64,000 nucleotides of DNA from Scylla paramamosain (lineage: Eukaryota > Arthropoda > Malacostraca > Decapoda > Portunidae), in assembly GCF_035594125.1 (NCBI RefSeq), contig NW_026973671.1:490001-554000 (forward strand), in the 5' to 3' direction. Shown here one piece after another: positions 1 through 14,915 of this stretch (positions are counted from its first letter, which is position 1; each line of letters opens with the position of its first letter). The notes under the pieces are model-generated. The model was not told the origin of the DNA and did not search any database. It saw only the letters and a program-made list of their open reading frames with translations. Both the position numbers and the translations under genes were made by a program.

Positions 1-92
1 AACTGTTGATGTAATAAAGTGGAGAGAAGAGAGGCGAAATGCTAGAATGCTGTTGAAAGCTGCAGTAAAGTGGCTAATATTACTCGGCTGTG

Positions 93-93
<1 letters not shown>

Positions 94-125
<32 letters not shown>
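94..125. repeat. (CA)n microsatellite
   Basis: About 16 uninterrupted CA units. It reads as a Thr-His run in one frame, which is not protein evidence. Confidence 0.95.
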
Positions 126-126
<1 letters not shown>

Positions 127-1132
127 GTTCAGACTTATTAGCAATCCCCACCCTGTATCTAAACTGGTCCTTACTGAGATCAAGGTGACTCGGCCTGAAG
201 GTTACACGATTGGGTTCAGCACAGATATCGATCCTTACTTTTCTCTGTCCTGTGGGTGAAAGAGCAAAGAGGAAGAACTGTCATAGACGTCTTATTGTCA
301 GGGAAACTTTGATGAAAATAATGAAATGGGAAAGGAGGATTGGAGGGCCTCGGATTGTGTACACCCCACGCAGGGACTGAACAAAGAACCGTTTATTTTA
401 AGTGTCTTCGTGTTTTACTCTCCCAGGAAAGACAATCAGTTTGGAATGCGTCGAGCATGATGGAGGAAAGAGCGGTGCACGTTTCCCTCTGTTCTGGGAT
501 GGTTTGGAAGGTGGGAAGGGAGAAGGAGAGGCTACTCGTATAGGAGAGAGCAGGAAGGTGCGGGCTGTGAGGGTAGGGAAGAGACGTGCCATGGACCGGG
601 AAAGGCTGGGCTGGAAGAGAATGAGAGTTCTGGAAAAGGTCGCTGGCTATGAGAGACTGGGCTACACTGGGAAAGTTTAGGGAAGGTTCCATGCCAGATC
701 GCAGGCAGGTGGACATTAGGGGAAGGAACAGAGCAAGTATAATGATATTGAATTCACAAGTCACAGAAATCATTGGTGCCGTATCTTTAAGTATCTTTTT
801 TTTTTTTCTTGATGATACAGATTAGTTGTTAAAAACTCCAACTACAATCCTAAAACCATCCTTGAAAACCCTCAGTAACTTCTACAATCTGTCAGAAGTA
901 GTGGAGATAACACCTGGAAAAGTTTCAGAATACAGACCTTGGTTAATATCTCCGTTATCTTCATGGATGTCTCTTCTACTTGTTGTGCTCCTGTCAACAA
1001 AGCGTTACAAGAGCCTTAGCCTCACTTCTACAAATTACATTTGGGTTTTGCTTCTGTTTCTTTTTTTTTTTAACCGAAATGTGTGCTGCCTTTCCTGATG
1101 TGATGCGATGAAAGGAAGCATGTACGGACTTC
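126..1132. other. No gene recognised
   Basis: A 126-residue open frame on the - strand lacks splice-bounded structure or a familiar motif. Poly-T runs occur near 797-809 and 1061-1071. I see no RNA gene and no recognisable transposon end. Confidence 0.5.
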
Positions 1133-1135
<3 letters not shown>

Positions 1136-1188
<53 letters not shown>

Positions 1189-1232
1189 CAAATTAATACA
1201 GCAACAGAAAAAATCGAAACAAAATACTTATA

Positions 1233-1264
<32 letters not shown>

Positions 1265-1407
1265 GGAATACACCACACAAAAAAATTATTAATATTTGTA
1301 TTGTTTATATTAAGGAAACATGTGCCTAACAATACGACTTACTGAAAACAGTGACGAATACCACGCGTGTCTTCCACATTGCTTCTCCTGTCACCTCCTG
1401 AAACACA

Positions 1408-1505
<98 letters not shown>

Positions 1506-1550
1506 GTATCACTTACATAACCATGTGAATTTATACTATATACACAAATT

Positions 1551-1639
<89 letters not shown>
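1136..1639. repeat. Microsatellite cluster: (GA)n, (CACG)n, (CA)n-(GA)n, (GA)n
   Basis: Consecutive arrays: (GA)n 1136-1186, (CACG)n about 1233-1262, compound (CA)n-(GA)n about 1403-1502, and (GA)n about 1553-1639. All GA arrays have purines on the + strand. Confidence 0.95.
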
Positions 1640-1641
<2 letters not shown>

Positions 1642-1737
1642 GCGATTTTAATTTGTCAGTTACCAAGAAACAGGACAATTAAATGGTAAAACGCTTTAAG
1701 CATTTCTCAAAACCATTTTTCACAGGCCACATAGTTT

Positions 1738-1739
1738 AC

Positions 1740-1802
<63 letters not shown>

Positions 1803-1815
1803 TATTATTATTATT
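1738..1815. repeat. (TTA)n microsatellite
   Basis: About 25 TTA units with one interruption near 1799. Confidence 0.95.
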
Positions 1816-2152
1816 GTGTGTGTTTCTCGCACTGATGATGCAGAATCCTTGTTAATTAAACGATCACTAGAATCATGACAGTATAGATGAAAACCTCTTT
1901 ACCTTCAACCACAGTATTTTCAAAGGAGTCGAGATGAAAGCCTTTTTAATGTCGAAGAATTTAGTCTTTGCTTTGAGTGTGTGTGTCTGTGTGTGTGTGC
2001 TGCCGATGAGGATTTCCTGTCTAGTTTAAGATAAGCCAACTTATTATCGACTCACCACTAACAACCTCATTCACTTCTTTATCAATTTTCAGGATCAATT
2101 TGTTCTGATCTCTTTCCTGAGGAATGAGGAATGAGGAATGGAAGTGTGAAAG

Positions 2153-2204
<52 letters not shown>

Positions 2205-3509
2205 TAGCAGTGGAAGCAGTAGTAGTTGCTGTCGGTGGCATAGCACTATTATTATTTCGGCTGAAGGACGGATGTGAGAGTAGGTGGGTGTATGGAAGGG
2301 TGGATTGGGTAGATAGCCAGTTGGGTGGATTAATTGCTCTGTGTGTGGGTGAAATGTTGTGCTGATGGATAGGTGGATGGGTGAGTGAATGGTTAGGTGG
2401 AAGGGTGAGTGGGTGGATGGATGCGGTGATCGCCGGCTGTGTTAATGCAGGGGCTGGTCAACGCTCCCACAGTTATCTGGAGAAGCACACTCTAAAACCG
2501 CCTCTCGTGATACATCTTGATGCACTGTACTTAAATGCTACAAAACATTGATCCTAAGTGTTTATGGTAACAGTTTCCACGGAATCTGGTGATGCACATT
2601 CTACACAACAGTCATTATAAGCTAAATACTCGCAACAAGGCTCTCAGTGTTTTCATATCTATTTCTAGTCTTCTGCCACATAATTAGTTTGAAATATTTT
2701 CCACTGGTTTCTACAGTGACTCATGTTTTATCTAGCAAATCCCAAAAAGGCATTATTGCAGTTTCAACCAATACACCTCACGTAAGTATAGCCCCTGGCA
2801 GGGTCTACATCTCACTGTTTGGAGCATTTCTAGCCTTATTTTACCCTGTCGGAAATTAATAACAACTTCAGATGAGAATGTCAAAGATCAAGTCAATTCT
2901 AGCTCAGGTCCGCCAGCAGTCGTCTCTCGTAGGATGGTGAGTGTGTTCGTATGTTTGTCATCAACAGTGCACGTGCGCGATGGTGACGTGACGTTGACAC
3001 ACGTGTTAAGACTTGTGATGACGTGGAGTTACCTGCTGCGAAACAGGTCACACGGAAATTTGACAGCCAATCACATGTAGGCACGTGTGTTTAGAGGAGG
3101 AAGGAGCACCCGGGACTGTCCGTGGTGCGTCAGTTTCACCATGGACACGGAAGAGAGACGTGTGCTGGCTGTCAATATATGAAGTGCAGTTTACCGCCAG
3201 TTCCCTCAAATTCTTCCGGTATTTTTCGTTAAGTAATTACTGTTGGTATGTAGTGATGACTGACAATGTAGGAGGTGACAAAATGTTACGTTACGTCAGT
3301 TTACCTTGTGTGTGGGTTAGGAGATTAGGTTAGTGACCTTAAGGGAGAGTCCAAGAGGGACGAAGCTCTCCCCGGTTAGGTTAGGTTGGTTACGTTGGGT
3401 TAAGATAATATAGAAAAATCCCGTTTTGGAAATATGATGTTTGTCATCCTTAAACTTTTTTTCTGGAATGTCAAAGATGCCTCGTTAACGGCTTTCCCCA
3501 CACAAAAAA

Positions 3510-3540
<31 letters not shown>

Positions 3541-4336
3541 TCCCACCAGGTTCCTATGCTTCGTGGTTTTAGTGAAAGATAAAGAGGATGGAAGCATTGG
3601 TTGAAACTGCAAATTTACTCCCTAGGAGAGTCGAGCAAGTATTATTTGTACTGACAGGATATTGTGACAGCCTAAACCGCGCGGAGACGAAAGAAACACT
3701 GAGCGATATCAGACACGCCGGTTTCTCCAAAACACCCAACAAACCTGAGGCGACAGATACCAGTTTGTAGTGCTGCTGTAAAACCCTTGTCTGTACATGT
3801 GTTGTGGTTGTTGTACAAACATGTCAGGAAAGAACCAAGGTGTGAAAGGACGGGTTGTACGTTCAGAGAAGAAAGCGACAACTCAGGGAAGACATTGGGA
3901 GACAGGATGTAAACAGACCAGCGGCACCTTAGGGAAAACGTCGAGACGCACAATATCAACAGTCTTTACCAGTGCCCCGCTAACATTTGGCATCAAAACA
4001 TGGTTGTTGCTTTCATGTGTACCAGAATTTATATACGGGTATGTTAACTGTATAAATTGAATGGATACAGTAAGGTCATATAGAGAGGAAAAAAAATAGC
4101 ATTCGTCTCAGGGTGGTGATACATCCCAGACCCGAGATAATGTACACAGTATTTACCTAATTTTGCCATTTTTCTTGCTCTGCTTGATGATGGTGGCTAA
4201 AAATGTTCATAATATTTTATTACTTGGTTTGATAGCACACAAATGACGTAAAGATTTTTTTTTTCCAGCCGACCAACTTTTACGTGTAAAATTCAGTCAG
4301 CAAGCGTTACCCAGTATTTTCAGACATTTATCCTTG
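1816..4336. other. No gene recognised; (GTA)n and TTAGG motifs
   Basis: Contains a (GTA)n array (about 2154-2230, imperfect at its 3' end), a TGGA/GGTG-rich degenerate stretch (about 2270-2430) and short TTAGG-like runs near 3300-3400. CpG and ACGT-rich sequence at 2930-3120 could be regulatory, but nothing specific supports that. Short open frames here carry no known motif. Confidence 0.45.
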
Positions 4337-4440
4337 TCTCTGACGAACCCTGGAACTTTCTGCCTGTTTCGTATTCCTTCTTTCCTATGACTTGAACTCT
4401 TGCAGGAGGGAGCTTTCAACACACCCTTCAAATTAAATGC
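4337..4440 (+). mobile_element. 3' end fragment of LINE family B
   Basis: The + strand translation shows a degraded version of the C-terminus shared with the longer copy at 37-40 kb: a W-N-x-L-P-x-S segment, then a F-P-M-T region and a G-x-F-x-H tail, with stops. It lies about 50 bp upstream of the HERC-like exon, so the retroposon sits in the intron close to the acceptor. Confidence 0.5.
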
Positions 4441-4502
4441 CCCCTTTTTGTATCTAGGAACTGACATCTGATTGGGTCTCTCTTCTACAGGCAGGAGTAA
4501 GA

Positions 4503-4705
4503 GGACCTGCTGGTGGACTACAGGCTGAACACAAGCACTGACAAGCAGTACAGGGCATTTCATGATGGCTTCTGCAAGGTGTGGGACGGTATTGTGCTCA
4601 AACTTTTCCAGCCAGTGGAACTTATGGACTTGGTCACCGGCAATGAAAATTATTTCTGGACCGAGTTGGAAAAGAATGCTGAATATAAGATTAAGTTAGT
4701 TAAGG
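4503..4705 (+). CDS. HERC-type HECT E3 ubiquitin ligase, internal exon (HECT domain)
   Basis: The translation reads EDLLVDYRLN, then KQYRAFHDGF, VLKLFQPVEL and NENYFWTELEKNAEYK. This matches the order of conserved blocks in the HECT N-lobe of HERC3/HERC4-like ligases (established family knowledge). These enzymes accept ubiquitin on a C-terminal cysteine and pass it to substrates; the cysteine is not in this exon. A pyrimidine-rich acceptor ends at 4491, but a TAA lies in frame at 4499-4501. Splicing must therefore use the AG at 4501-4502 or 4503-4504, or the copy is broken. The donor is also odd: the family would end after EYK, while the nearest GT (AAG|gtggga, about 4705) adds five residues. 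The next exon begins GEYF, exactly the expected continuation. The start is set by splicing, not by an ATG. Confidence 0.72.
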
Positions 4706-5150
4706 TGGGACTGGGATGTGTTTGGGTGTGTGTGTTTTTAGGTGTGTTTTTTGGGTGTTTGGCAGTGTTTTCAGGTTGGCTGTGTGTAATTTAGGGTCGT
4801 TTGTGTGTTTTCACCTGTATATCATTCATTTTAGTTGTTCTTCACTATTTCATCCTCTCATTCATTTTACTTATTTTTTCCTTATTAATTATAATGTACG
4901 CTCTTTGCCTCTGTCGCCTTCTCTAATATTCATCCAGTCCTTCCCTGTGTCTATATATCTAGTCCTTTTTTGTCTCTATCACTCTTCTATCTAATATCCA
5001 GTCCTTCACTTCCTGCTTCAGTTGGCATACACTCCTCACCTCTTCTGGTGCCTATATTTACCAGTCCTTCCCTGCACACACCACAGCAATATGAATTAAC
5101 ACACAAATGCCAATGTCCTTCCTTTTATTAATCCCTCACTGTGTTTCCAG

Positions 5151-5273
5151 GGTGAGTACTTCCCAGACCATCCAGTCACTCGCACGTGTTGGGAAGTCTT
5201 TCGCGAGCTCTCGCTGGAACAGAAAATAATTTCAAGTTTCTGACGGGGACTCACCAGGTTCTTCTACTAGGCA
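5151..5273 (+). pseudogene. HERC-type HECT E3 ligase, next exon, frameshifted
   Basis: The acceptor TTTCCAG ends at 5150. The exon opens GEYFPDHPVT and continues CWEVFRELSLEQ, matching the HECT segment that follows the 4.5-kb exon. After the AAAA run at 5223-5226 this frame hits TGA at about 5241. The neighbouring frame resumes the conserved sequence KFLTGTHQVLLLGM, so one base appears to be missing in the A-run. The likely donor (GGCAT|gtgtga, about 5273) runs straight into a 110-bp (GA)n array. Either this is a decayed gene or exon copy, or the A-run is a sequencing or assembly error in a live gene. I saw no other HECT exon in the window. Confidence 0.7.
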
Positions 5274-5594
<321 letters not shown>

Positions 5595-5635
5595 TTGCAA
5601 GGATAAAACCTTAGAATGTTCCTGTTAAGTGTTAT

Positions 5636-5856
5636 TACTACTACTACTATTGTTGCTGCTACTTACAACTGCTACCTACTACTGCTACCTCCACCACCAC
5701 AACCACTATATACCATGACAACTACTACTATTACTGCCACCACCACCACCACCACTTCTACTATTACTACTGTGAACAGCCCGGAGGAGGAAGTCTCTAA
5801 AAAAAAATATATAAATAATATACAAATGAATGGAAAATATTCATAATAATATTCCC

Positions 5857-5921
<65 letters not shown>
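5636..5921. repeat. Trinucleotide-rich region (CTA/ACC) and (TTA)n
   Basis: Imperfect ACT/ACC triplets at 5636-5770 and a (TTA)n array at about 5857-5921. Confidence 0.9.
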
Positions 5922-6169
5922 TAATTTGCGTATATTTTTAATCTTGTAACAAGAAAACGAAAAATAATAAAGAAATAAATTAACTTGTATTATCATCACT
6001 ATCAAAATATATACACTATTATTAATATATTATTAATATATTTATGGACCAATTTCTAGATTCTATTTTTAGCTTATATATAATAATTTAATGCAATTAA
6101 AAAAAATACTTTTCATACCTCCACAATGAATCATATTATCATTTCTGTTGATTTTTTTGGGTCATTCAG

Positions 6170-6235
6170 GAGTGGATGGCAGAAGTTGGTGAATACTACT
6201 ACCTAGCTAAGCGTACGTTGGACCAGTATGCTTGA
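6170..6235 (+). CDS. Possible short terminal exon, product unknown
   Basis: A T-rich tract and CATTCAG acceptor (AG at 6168-6169) precede a 22-codon frame beginning EWMAEVGEYYYLAK and ending TGA. The length is a multiple of three from the acceptor. It follows the HERC-like exons on the same strand but does not match the HECT C-terminus I know, so it may belong to another gene or be chance. Confidence 0.25.
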   Translation, partial: EWMAEVGEYYYLAKRTLDQYA

Positions 6236-7899
<1,664 letters not shown>

Positions 7900-8050
7900 C
7901 TTTAATGAGGCTCTTCGCTTGTCCTTCACCTTCTCCAGGCGTGCACCACACCTGCCAGAGAAGGATGTCCCAAGGCTGCCTCCCAATGTCACCTTTTCCT
8001 GTCTCCGTCGCTCCATCTTAGCATACCTCACTTGCTCATCCAACTGCTGC
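7900..8050 (-). CDS. Internal exon of an unidentified gene
   Basis: On the - strand the acceptor ccttgcag precedes 8050 and a strong donor AAAG|gtaaga follows 7900. The 151-nt exon is open in one frame from its second base and gives exactly 50 codons. It starts QQLDEQVRYAKMERRRQEKV and ends KVKDKRRASLK. The product is charged (Lys/Arg/Glu/Gln-rich) and its first third is compatible with a coiled coil; a Gly/Ser stretch lies in the middle. Both splice sites and the frame agree, so this is one of the better host exons. I do not recognise the family and see no partner exon nearby. Confidence 0.55.
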
Positions 8051-8060
8051 CTGCAAGGTG

Positions 8061-8142
8061 GAGAATGTTTACACCTGGAAACGTTGCAATAAATGAAGAA
8101 GGAGAATGTTTACACCTGGAAACGTTGCAATAAATGAAGAAG
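8061..8142. repeat. 41-bp tandem duplication
   Basis: Two head-to-tail 41-bp copies (8061-8101, 8102-8142), apparently identical, immediately upstream of the - strand exon at 7.9 kb in that gene's orientation. Confidence 0.9.
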
Positions 8143-8167
8143 GAAGTCTGGTGTATCCTTGCTTACC

Positions 8168-9531
<1,364 letters not shown>

Positions 9532-9598
<67 letters not shown>

Positions 9599-9760
9599 AA
9601 CAATATAAAAATCGATAACAGCAACAACAGCAACAACAGCAACAACAACAACCGCAGCAGCTCCACACCATCTGGTTCACCACCACCACAGCCCCAACAC
9701 AACAACAGCAACACAACCACAGCCGTTAACACCTGTAACACCACCACCACCACCACCACA
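9532..9760. repeat. (CT)n, (CAA/CAG)n and (CCA)n arrays
   Basis: (CT)n 9532-9594, imperfect CAA/CAG triplets about 9618-9660 and CCA triplets about 9743-9760. From here to 10127 the sequence is T-rich with no gene seen. Confidence 0.93.
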
Positions 9761-10127
9761 ACACAAAGTACAAAACAAGCTCGTGCAAGAAATTAAATCT
9801 GAATTGTGATCGGGTTTATATAGTTTTTCCTTTGTACTTTATTTCCTCTTTCGTATTTCCTCTTTCGTAACAAATCGCTACTGTGCTTTTTTTTTGTTTT
9901 TATCTCTTCTTTTTCCTACTACTTCCTCTTCTTTCATTTTCCACTTACTCTTTCCTTCTTCCCAATTTATTCACGTGGATTCTCCTTTTTTTCCCTTTTT
10001 CATTCACTATTATTCATTTCCTTCTTCCTTTTCGTAATCAACAAGTTTTCGCTTCCATTCAATGCCTCTTTCCCTTTTACACATCCTTTCTCACCTTTCT
10101 CACCAGACGCAAGGTAGGCAATGCCTG

Positions 10128-11090
10128 TCAGTGTCCGGCCTCTACGAATCTTCTCCAAAGGTCTCTATCCATGAAATCCTCATCTCTGGTTATTTCTTGT
10201 AGATTTCTTCCTCTTCGTTCAGTAGCTTCTTCAACTCCCTGCATCCATCGCTTCCTAGGTCGTCCCACCGGCCTCCTGCCTAGAGGAACCCATTCCAGAA
10301 ACTTCCTTGCGTATCTTGTATCTTCCATTCTTTGGACATGTCCATACCATCTCAATTTGTTCTTTTCAATTATCTTCATTACAGATGTTATCCCTAATCT
10401 CTCTCTGGTTTCTTCATTTCTAATTCTATCAAGTCTGGTCACACCTCGGATCATTCTCAGAACTCTCATTTCTGCTGCTTGTATTTGTGAAGATGTTCCT
10501 GTTGTCAGTGTCCAAGTTTCTGACCCATATAGAAGTACTGGTCTTAGTATTGTTGTAAATATTATGGTTTTAGCTTTTGTTGGAATATTCTTATCTTTAA
10601 GTATGGGATACAATGCACTGACATTTGCATTGTACTTCTGTATTCTATTTAAAATTTCTATATTCTGTCTGTTTTCCTCGTCGAAAAGTACTCCCAGATA
10701 ACAAAATTTGTCGGTCTGCTTCAGTTTAACGTTTTCTATGTAAATATTACATTCCTCCTTTATTCTGCCAACTTTCATTATTTCTGTTTTTTGTTTGTTC
10801 ATTCTCATTCCTTCCCTATTTAAGACATCATTCCATCTTGTCATGGCCTCTTGAAGATCTTGTTGGCTTCCTGTCACGACAGCGACATCGTCTGCATAGG
10901 CCAGCGTGATCTCTTTATCCTCCCTTACACACACTTCCTTCAGGCATCTGTCCATGTATATAATGAATAGCAAAGGAGAGAGCACTCCCCCTTGTCTCAC
11001 TCCTGTCTTAATGCTAAACCATTCACTCTCCAGCTCTCTGTTCTTGACTCTGCTCTCCGTGTTCTTATATATATACTCTTAATTACTCGT
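10128..11090 (-). mobile_element. RTE-like non-LTR retrotransposon, 3' half of ORF
   Basis: A 290-codon open frame carries RT motifs in order: GVRQGGVLSPLLF, the catalytic box YADD (10887-10898), FCYLGVLF, then the C-terminal block YGSETWTLTT, RWYGHVQRM and GRRPVGRPRKRW. That C-terminal combination is characteristic of RTE-type endonuclease-RT proteins (established knowledge). Upstream on the same strand the conserved block continues as NRELESEWFSIKTGVRQG. It is then broken by a frameshift in an AT-rich stretch near 11070, where the expected RVIKSIY lies in the next frame. The endonuclease half is absent, so the copy is 5'-truncated, which is usual for LINEs. The stop at 10128 looks like the natural C-terminus. 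Confidence 0.85.
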
Positions 11091-12231
<1,141 letters not shown>

Positions 12232-12373
12232 CTGACGCGTCGAAGAAAGGAAGTGGTGGCGTCAGCATGAGTGCAAAGGTTCAAGGAATGAGTTTGTGTC
12301 AGCGTCATTGATCTAAACAGTTGCTGACATGAGCATTGGTGTCATTACCCAGGAGTGTGAACACCATGCCGCT

Positions 12374-12377
<4 letters not shown>

Positions 12378-12404
<27 letters not shown>

Positions 12405-12555
12405 ACTCTCTCTCTCGCTCTCGCTCGCTCGCTCGTTCGCTCGCTCGCTCGCTCGCTCGAGAGAGAGAGAGAGATTTACCACCTGAATATTATAGACTTC
12501 GAGCACACTTGAGCACACACAGACGCACACAGATACCCCCACACACACACACCCA

Positions 12556-12599
<44 letters not shown>

Positions 12600-12786
12600 A
12601 TAATCAATGAAGTACCATTTCCTCTTATTTACTCTATCGTGACGCGGAGTTAACGCAGAATGACCGTCTCATCACTGAGCCAGGGAGGCTGACCAGATGA
12701 TCATTTGTTATTCAGACCAACACCTGCGCGTTTACTTGCCACACTCCACATTTTTACCCCTCAAGGGGGCACATTTACTGCTTCAC

Positions 12787-12825
<39 letters not shown>
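12378..12825. repeat. Compound microsatellites (GT)n, (TCGC)n, (GA)n, (CA)n
   Basis: (GT)n 12378-12402, CT then TCGC units 12403-12460, (GA)n to 12474, (CA)n about 12541-12596 and another (CA)n about 12787-12825. The CT and GA arms flanking the TCGC units are inverted complements. Confidence 0.92.
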
Positions 12826-12827
<2 letters not shown>

Positions 12828-12837
12828 TGGCAGATCA

Positions 12838-13420
12838 CGAGTTGCCATTCCTGCCAGACTACAAGGTCATATTAGTGGGGTTGAGTGTGACATCACTCTC
12901 TCCTGCCCAGTGAAGGAAGTCGTCAAGGACAGTTAGTTCTAGAGTGAGGTGTGGAGTCATCCACGTACTTCCATTTGTGACCTGTGTTCCTAAGAGCGTC
13001 ATGAATCAGGATGAGGAAACAGAGAGGGCCCACTTTGGTAGCCTGGGGAACACCACGTGTCAGGACAAGCAGGGTGATAAGACAGAGCGATAGCGCACAA
13101 TTTGGTGGCTGTCACTAAGGAAGTCCGATAGCCGGGAAGTGAGAGGAGGTTACCCGCCTGTGTTGATTGCTTGCTGTAGAGTGAATGTATGGCTAACAAT
13201 TAAGACCAAAGGTTTTTGTGAAGTCAGCGAAGGAGAGAGTCACCCGCATCTTCCTTCCTCTGATCAGTTGGTAAACACAGTCCAGTCAGCCGATCGGGCA
13301 GTGAGCGATAGAGGAGGATCTGACGCTGCCAAACTGCTGTGGGTCTAGATGGGAGGTTACGACATCATGAGCCCTCTTGAACACAGGGCCTTCACAGATG
13401 AGGCTGGGGATGACTAGTTG
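12838..13420 (-). mobile_element. Non-LTR retrotransposon RT fragment (family F)
   Basis: On the - strand a VPQATKVGPLCFLILI block (RT motif B region, about 13031-13051 inward) is followed about 60 bp later by KWKYVDDST, with the catalytic YVDD encoded at 12956-12967. Upstream, LTSRLSDFLSDS fits the segment before motif B, but in another frame, so the copy is frameshifted. Downstream, DDLLHWAGE-like sequence follows. This RT type with YVDD and V-P-Q-x-T-K is known from jockey-like arthropod LINEs. No endonuclease or 3' tail was identified. Confidence 0.68.
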
Positions 13421-14100
13421 ATTGATTTTTTATTTATCGCGCCGCAACATCGTGATCATATGGCGCTGTTGCAAAACGTTCCAAGCAGCAAAGATGGCAG
13501 GTTAAAAATTAAAATACTGATACTAAAAACAAAAGACTGCACTGGCCTGTCTCCGGACGGTCACATGCACGCGTCTCACTCACGCATGGTTACCTCGTGT
13601 CCAGGGAACACGTCTCGAGGTCGCCCCTCGTGGAACAGATGAACTTTTAACTGTACCCATAAGAATATTACAAAAATGAAATGGCTCCAGAGGCCAAGGA
13701 AAACCATCTACTGGGACTACGAGGGGAGCGAGCGCTGGCAGCCGCGAACGGGCACCTCGTCCCCATGGGGGCCACTCATTTGAAAAAGTGGCCCCTCATG
13801 ACTCAAAAGTTTGTCCACGACAGAGCTAAGACCTACCCCGAGCAACGCATCCCAGCCCAGACACCCAACCATCCAACACAGGACGACCTCAAAAGGTGGC
13901 CTCTCTGGCTGGTGGACTGCTACAGCGGCACCATTGACCCGTACTGGCAGCCCAACTCCGAGAACCACTTAGTCTGGTTCCTCAGTGGCGACCTTGCTAG
14001 CATGGGTGGCCCTCACCCCTTAAGTAGGACAGAGCAGGGGCCGAGGCCCCCTCTAGCTTTGCTCGTCAGCTCATAGGGACACGCAATCACCCCCCTCCCC
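13421..14100 (+). repeat. Probable dispersed repeat with a 131-aa open frame
   Basis: An open frame from 13681 to 14076 gives a Pro/Trp-rich product. The GC-rich composition and low-complexity spacing contrast with the flanks and suggest a transposon-derived segment. I cannot assign a family; only the open frame is directly seen. From 14101 to 14640 I recognise nothing. Confidence 0.3.
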
Positions 14101-14649
14101 GACCACGACAAGGCGGTTCCCAGTATGGGGGTGGCTGGGCATGAGTGATAGCTGTGAGCCGAGGCTGATCCAGAGTGGTCAGATTCCTGGTCTTAGGGAT
14201 GGGGCAGACTTACAATAAGGTGTCTTCCACACAGTGACATTTTCTTTGTCTGAGGGACACGCTAATGATGGAGGAGAGGGGGATGACAAGTTCTGCTGGG
14301 TGGAATTTCTCGTACAATCTAACTGGAAGGTCAATGGGATGTTGAGTGTTTTGACTTAAGATTTTCTAGTCTTTTGTTAACGCCTTGTTCTTCTACCGAG
14401 GAATTGGTGCCGAGTCTAGGAGACACAGCTATTCTGAAACGCTTTGCTGTCTCACCACGACTATTTTCAAATCCAAGGAGGTAATTAGCCCGGTTCCCAA
14501 GAATGTTTCTCCTGTTAATAGTGTACAAACTTATTAATCTGTCACTAGAACCGTAAGAGCACACGTAAAAACTCTCATAACTTCAACTAGAACCTTGTTA
14601 ATTTTGTGAGTACTTATGTTTTCGGGAATATTTTGGTCTATGAGGTGAC

Positions 14650-14915
14650 TGACACGTGGGAGAGAGAGGGGGGGAGGTGTTAGTGGGTGACGCAGAAATA
14701 CCCGTTGTCGGTAAGGATAACAGTGAGACTGAAGACACTGATAAACACATTGAGGATAAGCAGCACAACACTGGCTATGAATTACAGGAAGTTCATCGTG
14801 ATACCTCAAGTTATTACCCCTGAGAACCCCAGTAATTCAGGTGCAAGTGAAGGAAGTATCAGGCTACCCACCACTAAACCAACTGAACGTCCGAGGGAAA
14901 AAGCAAGAATGTTAC
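14650..14915 (+). pseudogene. Coding-like fragment with one frameshift, family unknown
   Basis: One frame reads AEIPVVGKDNSETEDTDKHI, then KQHNTGYELQEV and ends SSYYP at a stop near 14820. The next frame continues at once as PENPSNSGASEGSIRL and TTKPTERPREKA. The junction is a CCCC run (about 14817-14820), so one or two bases of slippage would join the two into about 75 acidic/polar residues. The composition looks like real protein, but I know no family for it. Confidence 0.3.

Noticed and set aside
9883..10701. 272-codon + strand open frame
   Set aside because: From 10128 on it is antisense to the RTE-like RT, whose conserved motifs read on the - strand. The 5' part is T-rich low complexity.
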